From positions 62,001 to 126,000 of the forward strand of contig NZ_FNSC01000002.1 in NCBI RefSeq assembly GCF_900105355.1: a stretch of DNA of 64,000 nucleotides, read 5' to 3'. A program made the position numbers and the translations under genes. Position 1 is the stretch's first letter; every line of letters begins with the position of its first letter. Below the pieces are notes generated by a model. That model saw only the letters and a list, made by a program, of their open reading frames with translations, was not told the origin of the DNA and did no database searches. This document shows, one piece after another, positions 47,157 to 55,868 of this stretch. Source of the DNA: Pseudomonas anguilliseptica. GTDB lineage: Bacteria; Pseudomonadota; Gammaproteobacteria; Pseudomonadales; Pseudomonadaceae.

Positions 47157-47945
47157 ATGAGTGATGAGCGGCTAATAGCCAGAATTCGTATGCAAGCCCT
47201 GGCTCCCCATCTGCAGGCGGCAGCAGAAACCTGGGCCGCGCGCCTGGGTTTACCGCTGGGCGGCGACAGCGAGTTTGCCTTGCAGCTGGGCGAGGGCGGC
47301 TTGCAGCTGGTTGAGCTGGGCCCGCAGGCGCCAGGGCCGGTGAAAGTGGATTTTGTCGAAGGCGCGGTGGCGCATCGCCGGCTGTTCGGTGGTGGCAGTG
47401 GGCAGATGATCGCCAAGGCGGTAGGGGTGCAGTCCGGGGTGCGCCCGACGGTGCTGGATGCTACGGCGGGCCTGGGCCGCGATGCCTTTGTGCTGGCCAG
47501 TCTGGGTTGCCGTATGACCTTGATCGAGCGTCAGCCACTGATTGCCGCGCTGCTGGAAGATGGCCTGGCGCGCGCCGCGCTGGATCGTGATGTGGCGCCT
47601 ATTGCCGCGCAGATGCAGCTGCGGGGTGGTAATGCCATCGAGCTGATGCGCGCCTGGCAGGGGGAGCCCCCGCAGGTAATCTACCTCGACCCGATGTTCC
47701 CGCACCGTGACAAGAGCGCGTTGGTGAAGAAAGAGATGCGCCTGTTCCGTCCGTTTGTCGGCGATGACCTGGATGCGCCTGCGTTGCTGGAAGCGGCGCT
47801 GAACCTGGCCAGTCATCGGGTCGTGGTCAAGCGCCCGCGCAAGGCCCCGCTGATTGAAGGCGCCAAGCCGGGGTATGCCCTGGAAGGTAAATCCAGCCGC
47901 TACGACATCTACCCGAAGAAGAAACTGCAAGCCGCCAGCGAGTAA
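47157..47945 (+). CDS. rsmJ: 16S rRNA (guanine-N2-)-methyltransferase RsmJ
   Basis: Methylates G1516 of 16S rRNA (E. coli numbering). The 262-residue protein has the SAM-binding motif [19 protein letters not shown] (about residues 100-118) and the catalytic-loop segment [20 protein letters not shown] characteristic of the family. The C-terminus [12 protein letters not shown] matches the family. The start at 47157 lies about 100 bases from the divergent EF-hand-like gene. Confidence 0.94.
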   Translation: MSDERLIARIRMQALAPHLQAAAETWAARLGLPLGGDSEFALQLGEGGLQLVELGPQAPGPVKVDFVEGAVAHRRLFGGGSGQMIAKAVGVQSGVRPTVLDATAGLGRDAFVLASLGCRMTLIERQPLIAALLEDGLARAALDRDVAPIAAQMQLRGGNAIELMRAWQGEPPQVIYLDPMFPHRDKSALVKKEMRLFRPFVGDDLDAPALLEAALNLASHRVVVKRPRKAPLIEGAKPGYALEGKSSRYDIYPKKKLQAASE

Positions 47946-47980
47946 GTTTGCAGCTTGTTCACGGGTTAGGCGCCGCATTG

Positions 47981-48059
47981 CGTAGGTTGGGTTGAGGCAC
48001 GAAGCCCAACACATTCAGCGTCCTGGCGTTGGGCTTCGCAGGCTCAGTGCCAACCTACG
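47981..48059. repeat. Nested inverted repeat between rsmJ and the TetR gene
   Basis: CGTAGGTTGG (47981-47990) pairs with CCAACCTACG (48050-48059), and inside it GAAGCCCAAC (48001-48010) pairs with GTTGGGCTTC (48028-48037). The outer right arm includes the TAG stop of the converging TetR gene. It could serve as a two-way terminator and belongs to a style of intergenic repeat seen again near 55350. Confidence 0.85.
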
Positions 48060-48702
48060 AGGCTTGCTCGGCGCGGAACGCGCGCAGAAACACCTCTACT
48101 GCATCGCGCACATGCGCTTCGGCCTCGGCGCCCTGCAGGGCCTCGCCACAGCCGATCAGCAGGCGGAAGTTGGCGCCGCCCTTGATCAGGCAGAAAAACT
48201 GATCCGCCGCGCTCAGCGGATCCGGTACGCGCAGCTTGCCGCTCTGGTCGGCGCTGCGCAGCAGTTCTTCCATACCGTGCAACACGCGCTGCGGGCCGGC
48301 CTCGTAGAACATCCGCGAGAGCTTGGAGTCCTGCGCCGTCAGGCTCACCATCACCCGGTGCAGTTCCACCGACTCACGGCTGTTGATCAGTTCATTGAAG
48401 CCCCGGCCAATATTCAGCAGCAGCTGTGCCACCGGCACTTCGTCGTTCAGCTCGAACAGCAGCTCAGGCAGTTGCTCCTCGCATTTGGACTGCACCGCCG
48501 CGGCAAACAGCTTCTCCTTGTCGGTGAAGTGGCTGTACACCGTGAGCTTGGAAACCCCGGCTTCCGCGGCAATCGCATCCATACTGCTACCGTCATAACC
48601 ATTGCTGAGGAATAGGGTCTTCGCCGCTTCCAGAATGGCTTTGCGCTTGGCCAGGTCTTTCGGGCGGCCGGGGCCGCTGGTTGGTAACACTTTGTTTGGC
48701 AT
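48055..48702 (-). CDS. TetR/AcrR family regulator of the adjacent RND pump
   Basis: A 215-residue repressor. The DNA-binding domain lies at about residues 20-70, with the helix-turn-helix segment SSMDAIAAEAGVSKLTVYSHF after RKAILEAAKTLFLSNGYDG. The C-terminal domain is helical and would bind an inducer. The gene is divergent from the MexJ-like gene over a 91-base spacer, the standard arrangement of local RND pump repressors (like MexL for MexJK). Confidence 0.9.
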   Translation of the reverse strand: MPNKVLPTSGPGRPKDLAKRKAILEAAKTLFLSNGYDGSSMDAIAAEAGVSKLTVYSHFTDKEKLFAAAVQSKCEEQLPELLFELNDEVPVAQLLLNIGRGFNELINSRESVELHRVMVSLTAQDSKLSRMFYEAGPQRVLHGMEELLRSADQSGKLRVPDPLSAADQFFCLIKGGANFRLLIGCGEALQGAEAEAHVRDAVEVFLRAFRAEQAS

Positions 48703-48718
48703 TGGTCGTTTTTAATAC

Positions 48719-48747
48719 TGGACTAGTGAGTTTGCTATTTTTACTAT
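48719..48747 (+). promoter_or_regulatory. Likely promoter of the pump operon
   Basis: TGGACT (48719-48724) and TACTAT (48742-48747) stand 17 bases apart in an AT-rich spacer, 47 bases before the adaptor start. ACTAGT and the repeated ACT/AGT elements around it could be the repressor site. Confidence 0.5.
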
Positions 48748-48793
48748 ACCTGTCAGTTTAATTATTCAAAAGCCTCCACAAAGGTTGGTCATC

Positions 48794-49915
48794 ATGTTTC
48801 GTCATGCACTGTCTGTTGCGTTGCCTGTCAGTCTTATCCTGTTGCTTGCTGCCTGCGGCAATGGCGAGCCCGCCAAGGTTGCCGTGCGCCCGGCCATGGT
48901 GGTGCAGCCGCAACTGGCGGGCGATCTGATGGATGCCTACCCCGGTGAGGTGCGCGCGCGCCTGGAGCCGGAGCTGGCGTTCCGTATCGGTGGCAAGGTG
49001 GCCAAGCGTCTGGTCGATGTCGGCGCGCGAGTGAAGAAGGATCAGCCCCTGGCCGAGCTGGACCCGCAGGACGTGCGCCTGCAGCTGGAAGCCATCCGCG
49101 CCCAGGTGGCAGCGGCCGAGGCCAACCTGCAGCTGGTGCGTGCCGAGCGTGATCGCTACAAGGCGCTGCTGGCACGCAACCTGGTCAGCCGTTCGCAATA
49201 CGACAATGCCGAGAACACCTATCGCTCCGGTGAGGCGCGGGTGAAGCAGGTGCGCGCCGAATTCAACGTGGCCAACAACCAGGCCGGTTACGCCGTGCTG
49301 CGTGCCTCCCAGGACGGCGTGGTGGCGCAGCGCATGGTTGAGGTTGGTCAGGTGGTCGCCGCTGGGCAAACCGTGTTTACCCTGGCCGCTGACGGCGAGC
49401 GTGAAGTGCTGATCAATCTGCCGGAGCAAGCCTTCGAGCGTTTCAAGGTCGGCCAGGATGTCGCGGTTGAACTGTGGTCGCAGCCGGATCAGCGCTTCCC
49501 CGGGCGTATCCGCGAGATGTCGCCGTCGGCCGATCCACAGTCGCGCACCTTTGCTGCCCGTGTGGCTTTTGTCGAAGGCAAGGTGCCGGCCGAACTGGGC
49601 CAGAGCGCCCGCGTATTTATCGCCCACAACGGTGATGTGCCGCTGGCCGTGCCGCTGTCGGCGCTGACGGCGGAGAAGGGCCAGCCCTACGTCTGGGTGG
49701 TCGATCCGCAGAGCTCCACCCTCAAGCGCACCGACGTGCGCATCGGCGCTTATGGCGAAAAGACCGTGCCGGTGCTTGAAGGCCTGAGCGCCTCCGACTG
49801 GGTAGTGGCAGCCGGTGGCCAGGTGCTGCGTGAAGGCCAGCAGGTGCGTCCGGTAGACCGCGACAACCGTGCGGTACAGCTGACGGCCAAGGCCGATCTG
49901 ACGGTCGAGGAGTAA
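48794..49915 (+). CDS. mexJ: RND efflux periplasmic adaptor (MexJ-like)
   Basis: A 373-residue membrane-fusion lipoprotein that links the inner membrane pump to an outer membrane channel. The ATG at 48794 starts a lipoprotein signal with lipobox LAAC (Cys 21). The order is the usual one: beta-barrel strand, lipoyl half (AFRIGGKVAKRLVDVGARVKKDQPL), alpha hairpin (about 85-150), second lipoyl half (VLRASQDGVVAQRMVEVGQVV), barrel and membrane-proximal domain. The pump gene follows after five bases. No outer membrane factor gene is present, as for MexJK, which borrows OprM or OpmH. The name rests on gene order and similarity remembered, so a related pump is possible. Confidence 0.85.
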   Translation: MFRHALSVALPVSLILLLAACGNGEPAKVAVRPAMVVQPQLAGDLMDAYPGEVRARLEPELAFRIGGKVAKRLVDVGARVKKDQPLAELDPQDVRLQLEAIRAQVAAAEANLQLVRAERDRYKALLARNLVSRSQYDNAENTYRSGEARVKQVRAEFNVANNQAGYAVLRASQDGVVAQRMVEVGQVVAAGQTVFTLAADGEREVLINLPEQAFERFKVGQDVAVELWSQPDQRFPGRIREMSPSADPQSRTFAARVAFVEGKVPAELGQSARVFIAHNGDVPLAVPLSALTAEKGQPYVWVVDPQSSTLKRTDVRIGAYGEKTVPVLEGLSASDWVVAAGGQVLREGQQVRPVDRDNRAVQLTAKADLTVEE

Positions 49916-49920
49916 GCCCG

Positions 49921-52900
49921 ATGGATTTCAACCTATCCGCCTGGGCGCTGCGTAATCGCCAGATCGTGCTGTATCTCATGCTGCTGCTGGCTGTGGTCGG
50001 GGCTATTTCCTACACCAAGCTGGGCCAGAGCGAAGACCCGCCCTTTACCTTCAAGGCCATGGTGGTGCGCACCAACTGGCCGGGGGCGAGCGCCGAGGAA
50101 GTCTCGCGCCAGGTCACCGAACGCATCGAAAAGAAGCTGATGGAGACCGGCGATTACGACAAGATCGTCTCGTTTTCGCGTCCGGGTGAATCCCAGGTCA
50201 CCTTTATCGCCCGCGATTCGATGCACTCTGACGACATTCCCGATCTGTTCTATCAGGTGCGCAAGAAGGTCAGCGACATTCGCCACACCTTGCCCCAGGG
50301 CATTCAGGGGCCGTTCTACAACGACGAATTCGGCACCACCTTCGGCAATATCTACGCCCTGACCGGCGAAGGCTTCGACTACGCCGTGCTCAAGGATTAC
50401 GCCGACCGCATCCAGCTGCAGCTGCAGCGCGTCAAGGACGTCGGCAAGGTCGACCTGCTTGGCCTGCAGGACGAGAAGGTGTGGATCGAACTGTCCAACA
50501 CCAAGCTGGCCACCCTCGGTCTGCCGTTGGCGGCTGTGCAGCAGGCGCTGGAAGAGCAGAACGCCGTGGCCGCCGCCGGCTTCTTCGAAACCGCCTCTGA
50601 TCGCGTGCAACTGCGCGTTACCGGGCGCTTCGAAACGGTCGATGAAATCCGCAATTTCCCGATTCGCGTGGCCGACCGTATCTTCCGCATCGCCGATGTG
50701 GCCGAGGTCAAACGCGGCTTTAACGATCCACCCGCACCGCGTATGCGCTATATGGGCGAAGACGCCATTGGCCTGGCGGTATCGATGAAAGCCGGTGGCG
50801 ACATTCTGGTGCTGGGTGAGGCGCTGGAAGGCGAGTTCGCCCGTCTGCAGGAAACCCTGCCGGCCGGCATGCAGCTGAACAAGGTGTCGGATCAGCCAGC
50901 AGCGGTGAAAACCGGCGTCGGCGAGTTCGTTCGGGTGCTTACCGAAGCGGTAATTATCGTGCTGCTGGTGAGCTTCTTCTCCCTCGGTTTGCGTACCGGC
51001 CTGGTGGTGGCGTTGTCGATTCCGCTGGTATTGGCGATGACCTTTGCCGCCATGTACTACCTCGGCATCGGCCTGCACAAGATTTCCCTCGGCGCGCTGG
51101 TGCTGGCGCTGGGCCTGATGGTGGATGACGCGATCATTGCCGTGGAGATGATGGCGATCAAGATGGAGCAGGGCTATGACCGCATCAAGGCGGCCAGTTA
51201 TGCCTGGACCAGCACCGCCTTCCCCATGCTCACCGGTACCCTGATTACCGCCGCCGGCTTCCTGCCGATTGCCACTGCGCAATCCGGCACCGGCGAATAC
51301 ACCCGTTCGATCTTCCAGGTGGTGGCGATTGCCCTGCTGGTGTCGTGGATCGCCGCCGTGGTGTTTGTTCCGTACCTCGGCGCCAAGCTGCTGCCCGATC
51401 TGGCCAAACTGCACGCGGCCAAGCACGGCGGCAGCGCCGACGGTCACGACCCCTCTGGCACGCCGTTCTATCGGCGCGTACGCGCGGCGGTGGAGTGGTG
51501 CGTACGTCGGCGTAAAACCGTGATCGTGCTGACTATTGCGCTGTTTGTCGGCTCTATTCTGCTGTTCCGCTTTGTCCCACAGCAGTTCTTTCCGGCCTCC
51601 GGCCGTCTGGAGCTGATGGTCGATCTCAAGCTCAGCGAAGGCGCCTCCCTGGCCGCCACCGAAGAGCAGGCCAAGCGTCTGGAAAAATTGCTCAGTGACC
51701 ATGAAGGCATCGACAACTTCGTCGCCTACGTCGGTACCGGCTCGCCGCGCTTCTACCTGCCGCTGGACCAGCAACTGCCGGCCGCCAGCTTTGCCCAGTT
51801 TGTGGTGCTGGCGAAAAGCATCGAAGACCGCGAGAAGATCCGCACCTGGCTGATCGAGGTGCTCAACGACGAGTTTCCGACCCTGCGCACGCGTATCTCG
51901 CGTCTGGAAAACGGCCCGCCCGTGGGTTACCCGGTGCAGTTCCGCGTTTCCGGCGAACATATCGACGAGGTGCGCCAGCTGGCCCGTCAGGTTGCCGACA
52001 AGGTGCGTGAGAACAGCCATGTGAGCAACGTGCATCTGGACTGGGAAGAGCCGAGCAAGGTGGTGCGCCTGAACATTGATCAGGAGCGCGCCCGCGCCCT
52101 GGGCGTGAGCACCGCCGATCTGTCGCGCTTCCTGCAAAGCTCGCTGACCGGCTCGCCAGTCAGCCAGTATCGCGAAGGCAACGAGCTGATCGAAATCCTC
52201 CTGCGCGGCACGCTGAGTGAGCGTCAGGAACTTGGCCTGCTGCCGAGCCTGGCGGTGCCGACCGACAATGGCCGCAGCGTGCCGCTGTCGCAGATCGCCA
52301 CCCTGGAGTACGGCTTCGAGGAAGGCATCATCTGGCACCGCAACCGTCTGCCGACCGTCACCGTGCGGGCCGATGTGTATGGCGCCGAGCAGCCGGCCAG
52401 CCTGGTCAAGCAGATCCTGCCGACCCTTGAACCGGTGCGTGCGCAACTGCCGGACGGCTACCAGCTGGATGTCGGTGGCACCGTGGAAGACTCCAGCCGT
52501 GGGCAGAAGTCAGTCAACGCCGGTGTCCCGCTGTTTATCGTGGTGGTGCTGACTCTGCTGATGTTGCAGCTGAAAAGCTTCTCGCGCTCGGCCATGGTGT
52601 TCCTCACCGCGCCGCTGGGGCTGATCGGTGTGACCCTGTTCCTGCTGATCTTCCGCCAGCCGTTCGGCTTCGTCGCCACGCTCGGCACCATCGCCCTGTC
52701 TGGGATGATCATGCGTAACTCGGTGATTCTGGTGGACCAGATCGAGCAGGACATCGAAGCCGGGATGGACCGCTGGCACGCGATCATCGAAGCCACCGTG
52801 CGGCGCTTCCGGCCTATCGTGCTGACTGCCCTGGCGGCGGTACTGGCGATGATTCCGCTGTCGCGCAGTGTGTTCTTCGGGCCGATGGCGGTGGCGATCA

Positions 52901-53001
52901 TGGGCGGCCTGATCGTCGCCACCGCGCTGACCCTGCTGTTCCTGCCGGCGCTGTATGCCGCCTGGTTCCGGGTCAAGGAAGTGGAAGCGAAACCTGCCTG
53001 A
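49921..53001 (+). CDS. mexK: RND efflux inner membrane transporter (MexK-like)
   Basis: A 1026-residue proton-driven pump of the AcrB/MexK group. It has twelve expected transmembrane helices, two large periplasmic domains and the segment GLMVDDAIIAVEMM (about residues 398-411), whose Asp residues in helix 4 carry the proton relay. The N-terminus (NLSAWALRNRQIVLYLMLLLAVVGAISYTKLGQ in part) is like MexK. The 3' end and the terminator occur a second time at 55465-55555. MexJK exports triclosan and some antibiotics in P. aeruginosa; the substrate here is not known. Confidence 0.9.
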   Translation: MDFNLSAWALRNRQIVLYLMLLLAVVGAISYTKLGQSEDPPFTFKAMVVRTNWPGASAEEVSRQVTERIEKKLMETGDYDKIVSFSRPGESQVTFIARDSMHSDDIPDLFYQVRKKVSDIRHTLPQGIQGPFYNDEFGTTFGNIYALTGEGFDYAVLKDYADRIQLQLQRVKDVGKVDLLGLQDEKVWIELSNTKLATLGLPLAAVQQALEEQNAVAAAGFFETASDRVQLRVTGRFETVDEIRNFPIRVADRIFRIADVAEVKRGFNDPPAPRMRYMGEDAIGLAVSMKAGGDILVLGEALEGEFARLQETLPAGMQLNKVSDQPAAVKTGVGEFVRVLTEAVIIVLLVSFFSLGLRTGLVVALSIPLVLAMTFAAMYYLGIGLHKISLGALVLALGLMVDDAIIAVEMMAIKMEQGYDRIKAASYAWTSTAFPMLTGTLITAAGFLPIATAQSGTGEYTRSIFQVVAIALLVSWIAAVVFVPYLGAKLLPDLAKLHAAKHGGSADGHDPSGTPFYRRVRAAVEWCVRRRKTVIVLTIALFVGSILLFRFVPQQFFPASGRLELMVDLKLSEGASLAATEEQAKRLEKLLSDHEGIDNFVAYVGTGSPRFYLPLDQQLPAASFAQFVVLAKSIEDREKIRTWLIEVLNDEFPTLRTRISRLENGPPVGYPVQFRVSGEHIDEVRQLARQVADKVRENSHVSNVHLDWEEPSKVVRLNIDQERARALGVSTADLSRFLQSSLTGSPVSQYREGNELIEILLRGTLSERQELGLLPSLAVPTDNGRSVPLSQIATLEYGFEEGIIWHRNRLPTVTVRADVYGAEQPASLVKQILPTLEPVRAQLPDGYQLDVGGTVEDSSRGQKSVNAGVPLFIVVVLTLLMLQLKSFSRSAMVFLTAPLGLIGVTLFLLIFRQPFGFVATLGTIALSGMIMRNSVILVDQIEQDIEAGMDRWHAIIEATVRRFRPIVLTALAAVLAMIPLSRSVFFGPMAVAIMGGLIVATALTLLFLPALYAAWFRVKEVEAKPA

Positions 53002-53022
53002 AACGGTGGTTGCTGATGTGAG

Positions 53023-53052
53023 AAAGCCAGGCCCTGCGGGTCTGGCTTTTTT
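53023..53052 (+). terminator. Rho-independent terminator of the pump operon
   Basis: AAAGCCAGGCCC and GGGTCTGGCTTT form a 12-base-pair stem (one G-U pair) around TGC, followed by six T. Confidence 0.9.
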
Positions 53053-53243
53053 ATTGCGGCGGTAAAAAACAGCTGCATCTGAGCGTCGCTAACGGCACAA
53101 GCAGTTGCGTTGAGGCGTCTATCTCGGGCGTTATAGGCGTTCGTGCGATAACAAAAAATTACATTTCTTGTTGCGATTGATTTTCATTGGGGCGATCATT
53201 CCTGGCCTTTCGGTGCCCGTGGCGCCGTTTTACAGAGGCGTTT

Positions 53244-55103
53244 ATGCAGGTTTTTTCGTTCTACCGACCGCTGATTGGTATCAGTCTGATTGCGCTTGCG
53301 CACAGCGTATCGGCTGCGCTCCAACCTTTGGCCGAAGCACCGCTGGCCAGTGATATTGATATGAACTGCCACTTCAGTCGTGATGTCAGCACCGACTGCA
53401 CGACTACCTATCGCTACACCATTCTCAAGCCGCTAGGCCGTGAAATGCTCTCGCGAATCGATTTCAGCTATGTCGAAACTGACGAGTTTGAGGTGATCAA
53501 CGCCGAGTATGTGCAACCCGGCGGTCAGCCGACGCCTCTGCATGAAACGCAGATCGATACACGTACGGCGCCCAATCCTGAGCAGGGTTTCTCCCGCGAG
53601 AAGCAGACATCGCTGGCTTTTCCGGCGCTGCGCGTCGGGACTCAAGTTCGCTATACGGTGCGTGAGTGCAGTGCTGCGCAACCTCTGCTCAGCGAGTTCC
53701 ACTACAGTCTGCGATTTGCCCCCAACGCCGTTCGCCGGGATCGGTTCAAGGCGCGCTTCACCGCCGAGCAGCCAATCCAGTGGCGCAGTGAGTTGATGGA
53801 CGACTTCACCATCTCCGCTTCGGCCGACGGCAAGGCACTGGATATCGAACAAAGAGCGCCGGTGTTTAGCAGCTACATCAATGAGTCGAGTAATGCCTAC
53901 ATACGCCGTATTCCGCGGATAGAGCTTGGCAGTACTGTGCAATTGCAGCGTTACTTCGGCGCTTTAGCCCAGCGCTACGGCCAAATAATCAGTGTTGATC
54001 TACCACCTGAGAGCGCCTTAGCAGTCGCTGCGGTGAAGGGGCTTGAGCCCGCCCAGCAAGTAGCCGAACTGATGCAGCATTTAAATGCGCATTACCGCTA
54101 CCTGGGCGACTGGCGGGCTTCCGAGCGCGGCTATGTGCCATTCAACCTGCAGGAAATCGAGCAGCGCGGTTATGGCGACTGTAAGGACCTTGCCACGCTG
54201 CTGACCGCCATGCTCAGGGCGAGCGGCATTAGCGCCGAAATCGCCTGGGTCAGCCGGGGCGAAGTGGTGGAGTCACTGCTGCTCCCAGGCACCAGTGCAC
54301 CAAACCATGCAATCGTTCGCGCCCAGGTGGCCGGCCAGGTCTGGTGGCTGGACCCCACCAATCCGGTGTTTGCCCCTGGTCAGACAATGTCTGACATCCA
54401 GGATCGCTGGGCTTTGGTAAGCGACGTGCAAGGGCAGGTGCGTGAAGAACACATTGCGCTGGCGCGTCCTGAAGTCAGCATTCGCCTCGATAAGCAGGCA
54501 CATTTTGATAAGGCCGGGGGCGCTGCCACGCAGGCCACGCTCACATTCGCCCGTCAGCCGTTGATGCAGTTGAGTCTGGCTGATAGCTACCAAGGCGCCA
54601 CCGCTTCGGATCAGAATCTCTGCGACAACTTCGGGATGGCGATCAGCGACTGCAAAGTCCACCGCGACAGCTTGGGGTTTTTAGTGCCTGAGCGTTACAG
54701 CATCAAAGTCTCCATGAGTAACCAGCGGGCACTTGAGAAGCTCGACGGTGGTTACTTCTACAACGACGCCTATCTCCACGATAAATGGAGCGATCTGCTC
54801 AACTATCGGCGTAACGATCAGCGTGCCGACCTCTACGTGGGCGATCCGGATACGGTCGATTACACCGTCACCTTGTCCGGTGCGCAGATGGACAAGCCGA
54901 TCCAGCGCTGCGAGGTCCGCTCGCCTTGGTACGACCTCGACCTGGATGGGGAAAAGATCAGCGATGGCATTCGTTATCACTACCTCCTGACTCAGAAAGT
55001 GAGCTGGCTGGGCCACGATGAGCTGGTGAGTGCAGCGTTTGGCACGATGCTCAGCCAAGCCCGCAGCTGCGCAGAGCAGTTGGAGCAAATGGTAAAGCTC
55101 TAA
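53244..55103 (+). CDS. Exported DUF3857/transglutaminase-like protein
   Basis: A 619-residue protein. The start at 53244 gives a signal peptide (FYRPLIGISLIALAHSVSA); a start 19 codons upstream would hide it. An N-terminal DUF3857 beta domain covers about residues 45-260. A transglutaminase-like domain follows with a full Cys-His-Asp triad: Cys313 in GYGDCKDLATLL, His355 in PNHAIV and Asp370 in WWLDPTNPV. The last 170 residues are beta-rich. Members are periplasmic and may act on peptides or adhesins. The gene lies between two copies of the pump gene's 3' end, so it may have been inserted or left by recombination. A purine-rich AGAGG lies before the ATG. Confidence 0.85.
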   Translation: MQVFSFYRPLIGISLIALAHSVSAALQPLAEAPLASDIDMNCHFSRDVSTDCTTTYRYTILKPLGREMLSRIDFSYVETDEFEVINAEYVQPGGQPTPLHETQIDTRTAPNPEQGFSREKQTSLAFPALRVGTQVRYTVRECSAAQPLLSEFHYSLRFAPNAVRRDRFKARFTAEQPIQWRSELMDDFTISASADGKALDIEQRAPVFSSYINESSNAYIRRIPRIELGSTVQLQRYFGALAQRYGQIISVDLPPESALAVAAVKGLEPAQQVAELMQHLNAHYRYLGDWRASERGYVPFNLQEIEQRGYGDCKDLATLLTAMLRASGISAEIAWVSRGEVVESLLLPGTSAPNHAIVRAQVAGQVWWLDPTNPVFAPGQTMSDIQDRWALVSDVQGQVREEHIALARPEVSIRLDKQAHFDKAGGAATQATLTFARQPLMQLSLADSYQGATASDQNLCDNFGMAISDCKVHRDSLGFLVPERYSIKVSMSNQRALEKLDGGYFYNDAYLHDKWSDLLNYRRNDQRADLYVGDPDTVDYTVTLSGAQMDKPIQRCEVRSPWYDLDLDGEKISDGIRYHYLLTQKVSWLGHDELVSAAFGTMLSQARSCAEQLEQMVKL

Positions 55104-55351
55104 ACGATGGTGTACGGCGCAGGGAGGCGGCAGCGCTCTTTCGGCAATCAGCGAACAACACGGCCCCACGTAGCGCCCATGCGGCTCGTGGCTTCTCGTA
55201 ATAATGCCGCTACTTGCTGCGTTCGCCCTGCGGGCGTTACTGCACTGGGCTAAACGGCGCCTGCTGATGGGGCGTTTGGCCGCTGTTTGCGCGACTGCGG
55301 GTTGGAACGCCAGCACCTGTGATGGCGGGTAACGGAGGATTTGAGCATACC

Positions 55352-55436
55352 GGTGGACAAGCTTCGCGTTGTCCACCCTACGGGTCGGCCCATTGGTGAT
55401 CCTTGCGTAGGGTGGATGACGCTTTTTTCATCCACC
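55352..55436. repeat. Pair of head-to-head GTAGGGTGGA-type hairpins
   Basis: GGTGGACAA/TTGTCCACC (55352-55360, 55369-55377) and GGTGGATGA/TCATCCACC (55411-55419, 55428-55436) are two hairpins. ACCCTACG (55375-55382) also pairs with CGTAGGGT (55406-55413), so the two can form one large structure. This is an intergenic repeat type common in pseudomonads, from memory. Confidence 0.8.
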
Positions 55437-55464
55437 GTTGCCACCGTTGCCCGAGCTACTTCGC

Positions 55465-55555
55465 TGGTTCCGGGTCAAGGAAGTGGAGGCGAAGCCAGCC
55501 TGAATCGCCGCTTGATGATGTGAAAAAGCCAGGCCCAGCGGGCCTGGCTTTTTTA
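55465..55555 (+). repeat. Second copy of the pump gene 3' end and terminator
   Basis: These 91 bases match 52963-53053 at 80 positions. The last 12 codons before the stop (WFRVKEVEAKPA) are the same in protein and differ only at three synonymous positions. A working terminator (55525-55554, AAAGCCAGGCCC/GGGCCTGGCTTT then T run) is included. The sequence to the left is unlike the pump gene, so it is a fragment. Confidence 0.93.
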
Positions 55556-55868
55556 TGCCTTTTGCATAAGCCGTTTGCCGGGCTGCTGTCAAAAATATGC
55601 AACTACCTGTGCTGGCTTATATACGGCTTTTACAGCGATTACAGTCTGTTACAGAGGCGTGCAGAGCTGTTTGATGAATTATCTGCTTACGTTTCGTCGT
55701 TTTTGTTTGACATATTTTACGTATTTGCCAGACTGCGCAACCTTGAACGGGCGCGTGCAGCTACCCGTCAAAAGTGGTCATAACAAAAACCTGTAGCCCA
55801 TCGTTCCGCCCTGCGCAGTCTGCGCAGGTCATGCATGCGGTGGGCTGACGTCTGTGGAACGGGAAAGC

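Larger units (their letters stand above)
55104..55868. other. 765-base spacer with repeats and a pump-gene remnant
   Basis: The spacer has no convincing gene. It holds the two facing hairpin repeats at 55352-55436, the copy of the pump 3' end at 55465-55555, and an AT-rich part (55560-55790) with a TTGACA near 55708 but no clear -10. Confidence 0.6.

Noticed and set aside
49933..52446. 837-codon minus-strand frame opposite the RND pump gene
   Set aside because: The composition (His, Gln, Gly) is typical of antisense frames in high-GC genes and the plus strand is certain.
55403..55783. Possible 126-residue protein downstream of the hairpin repeats
   Set aside because: It begins in the repeat, runs through the pump-gene remnant and its terminator in another frame, and has no ribosome site.
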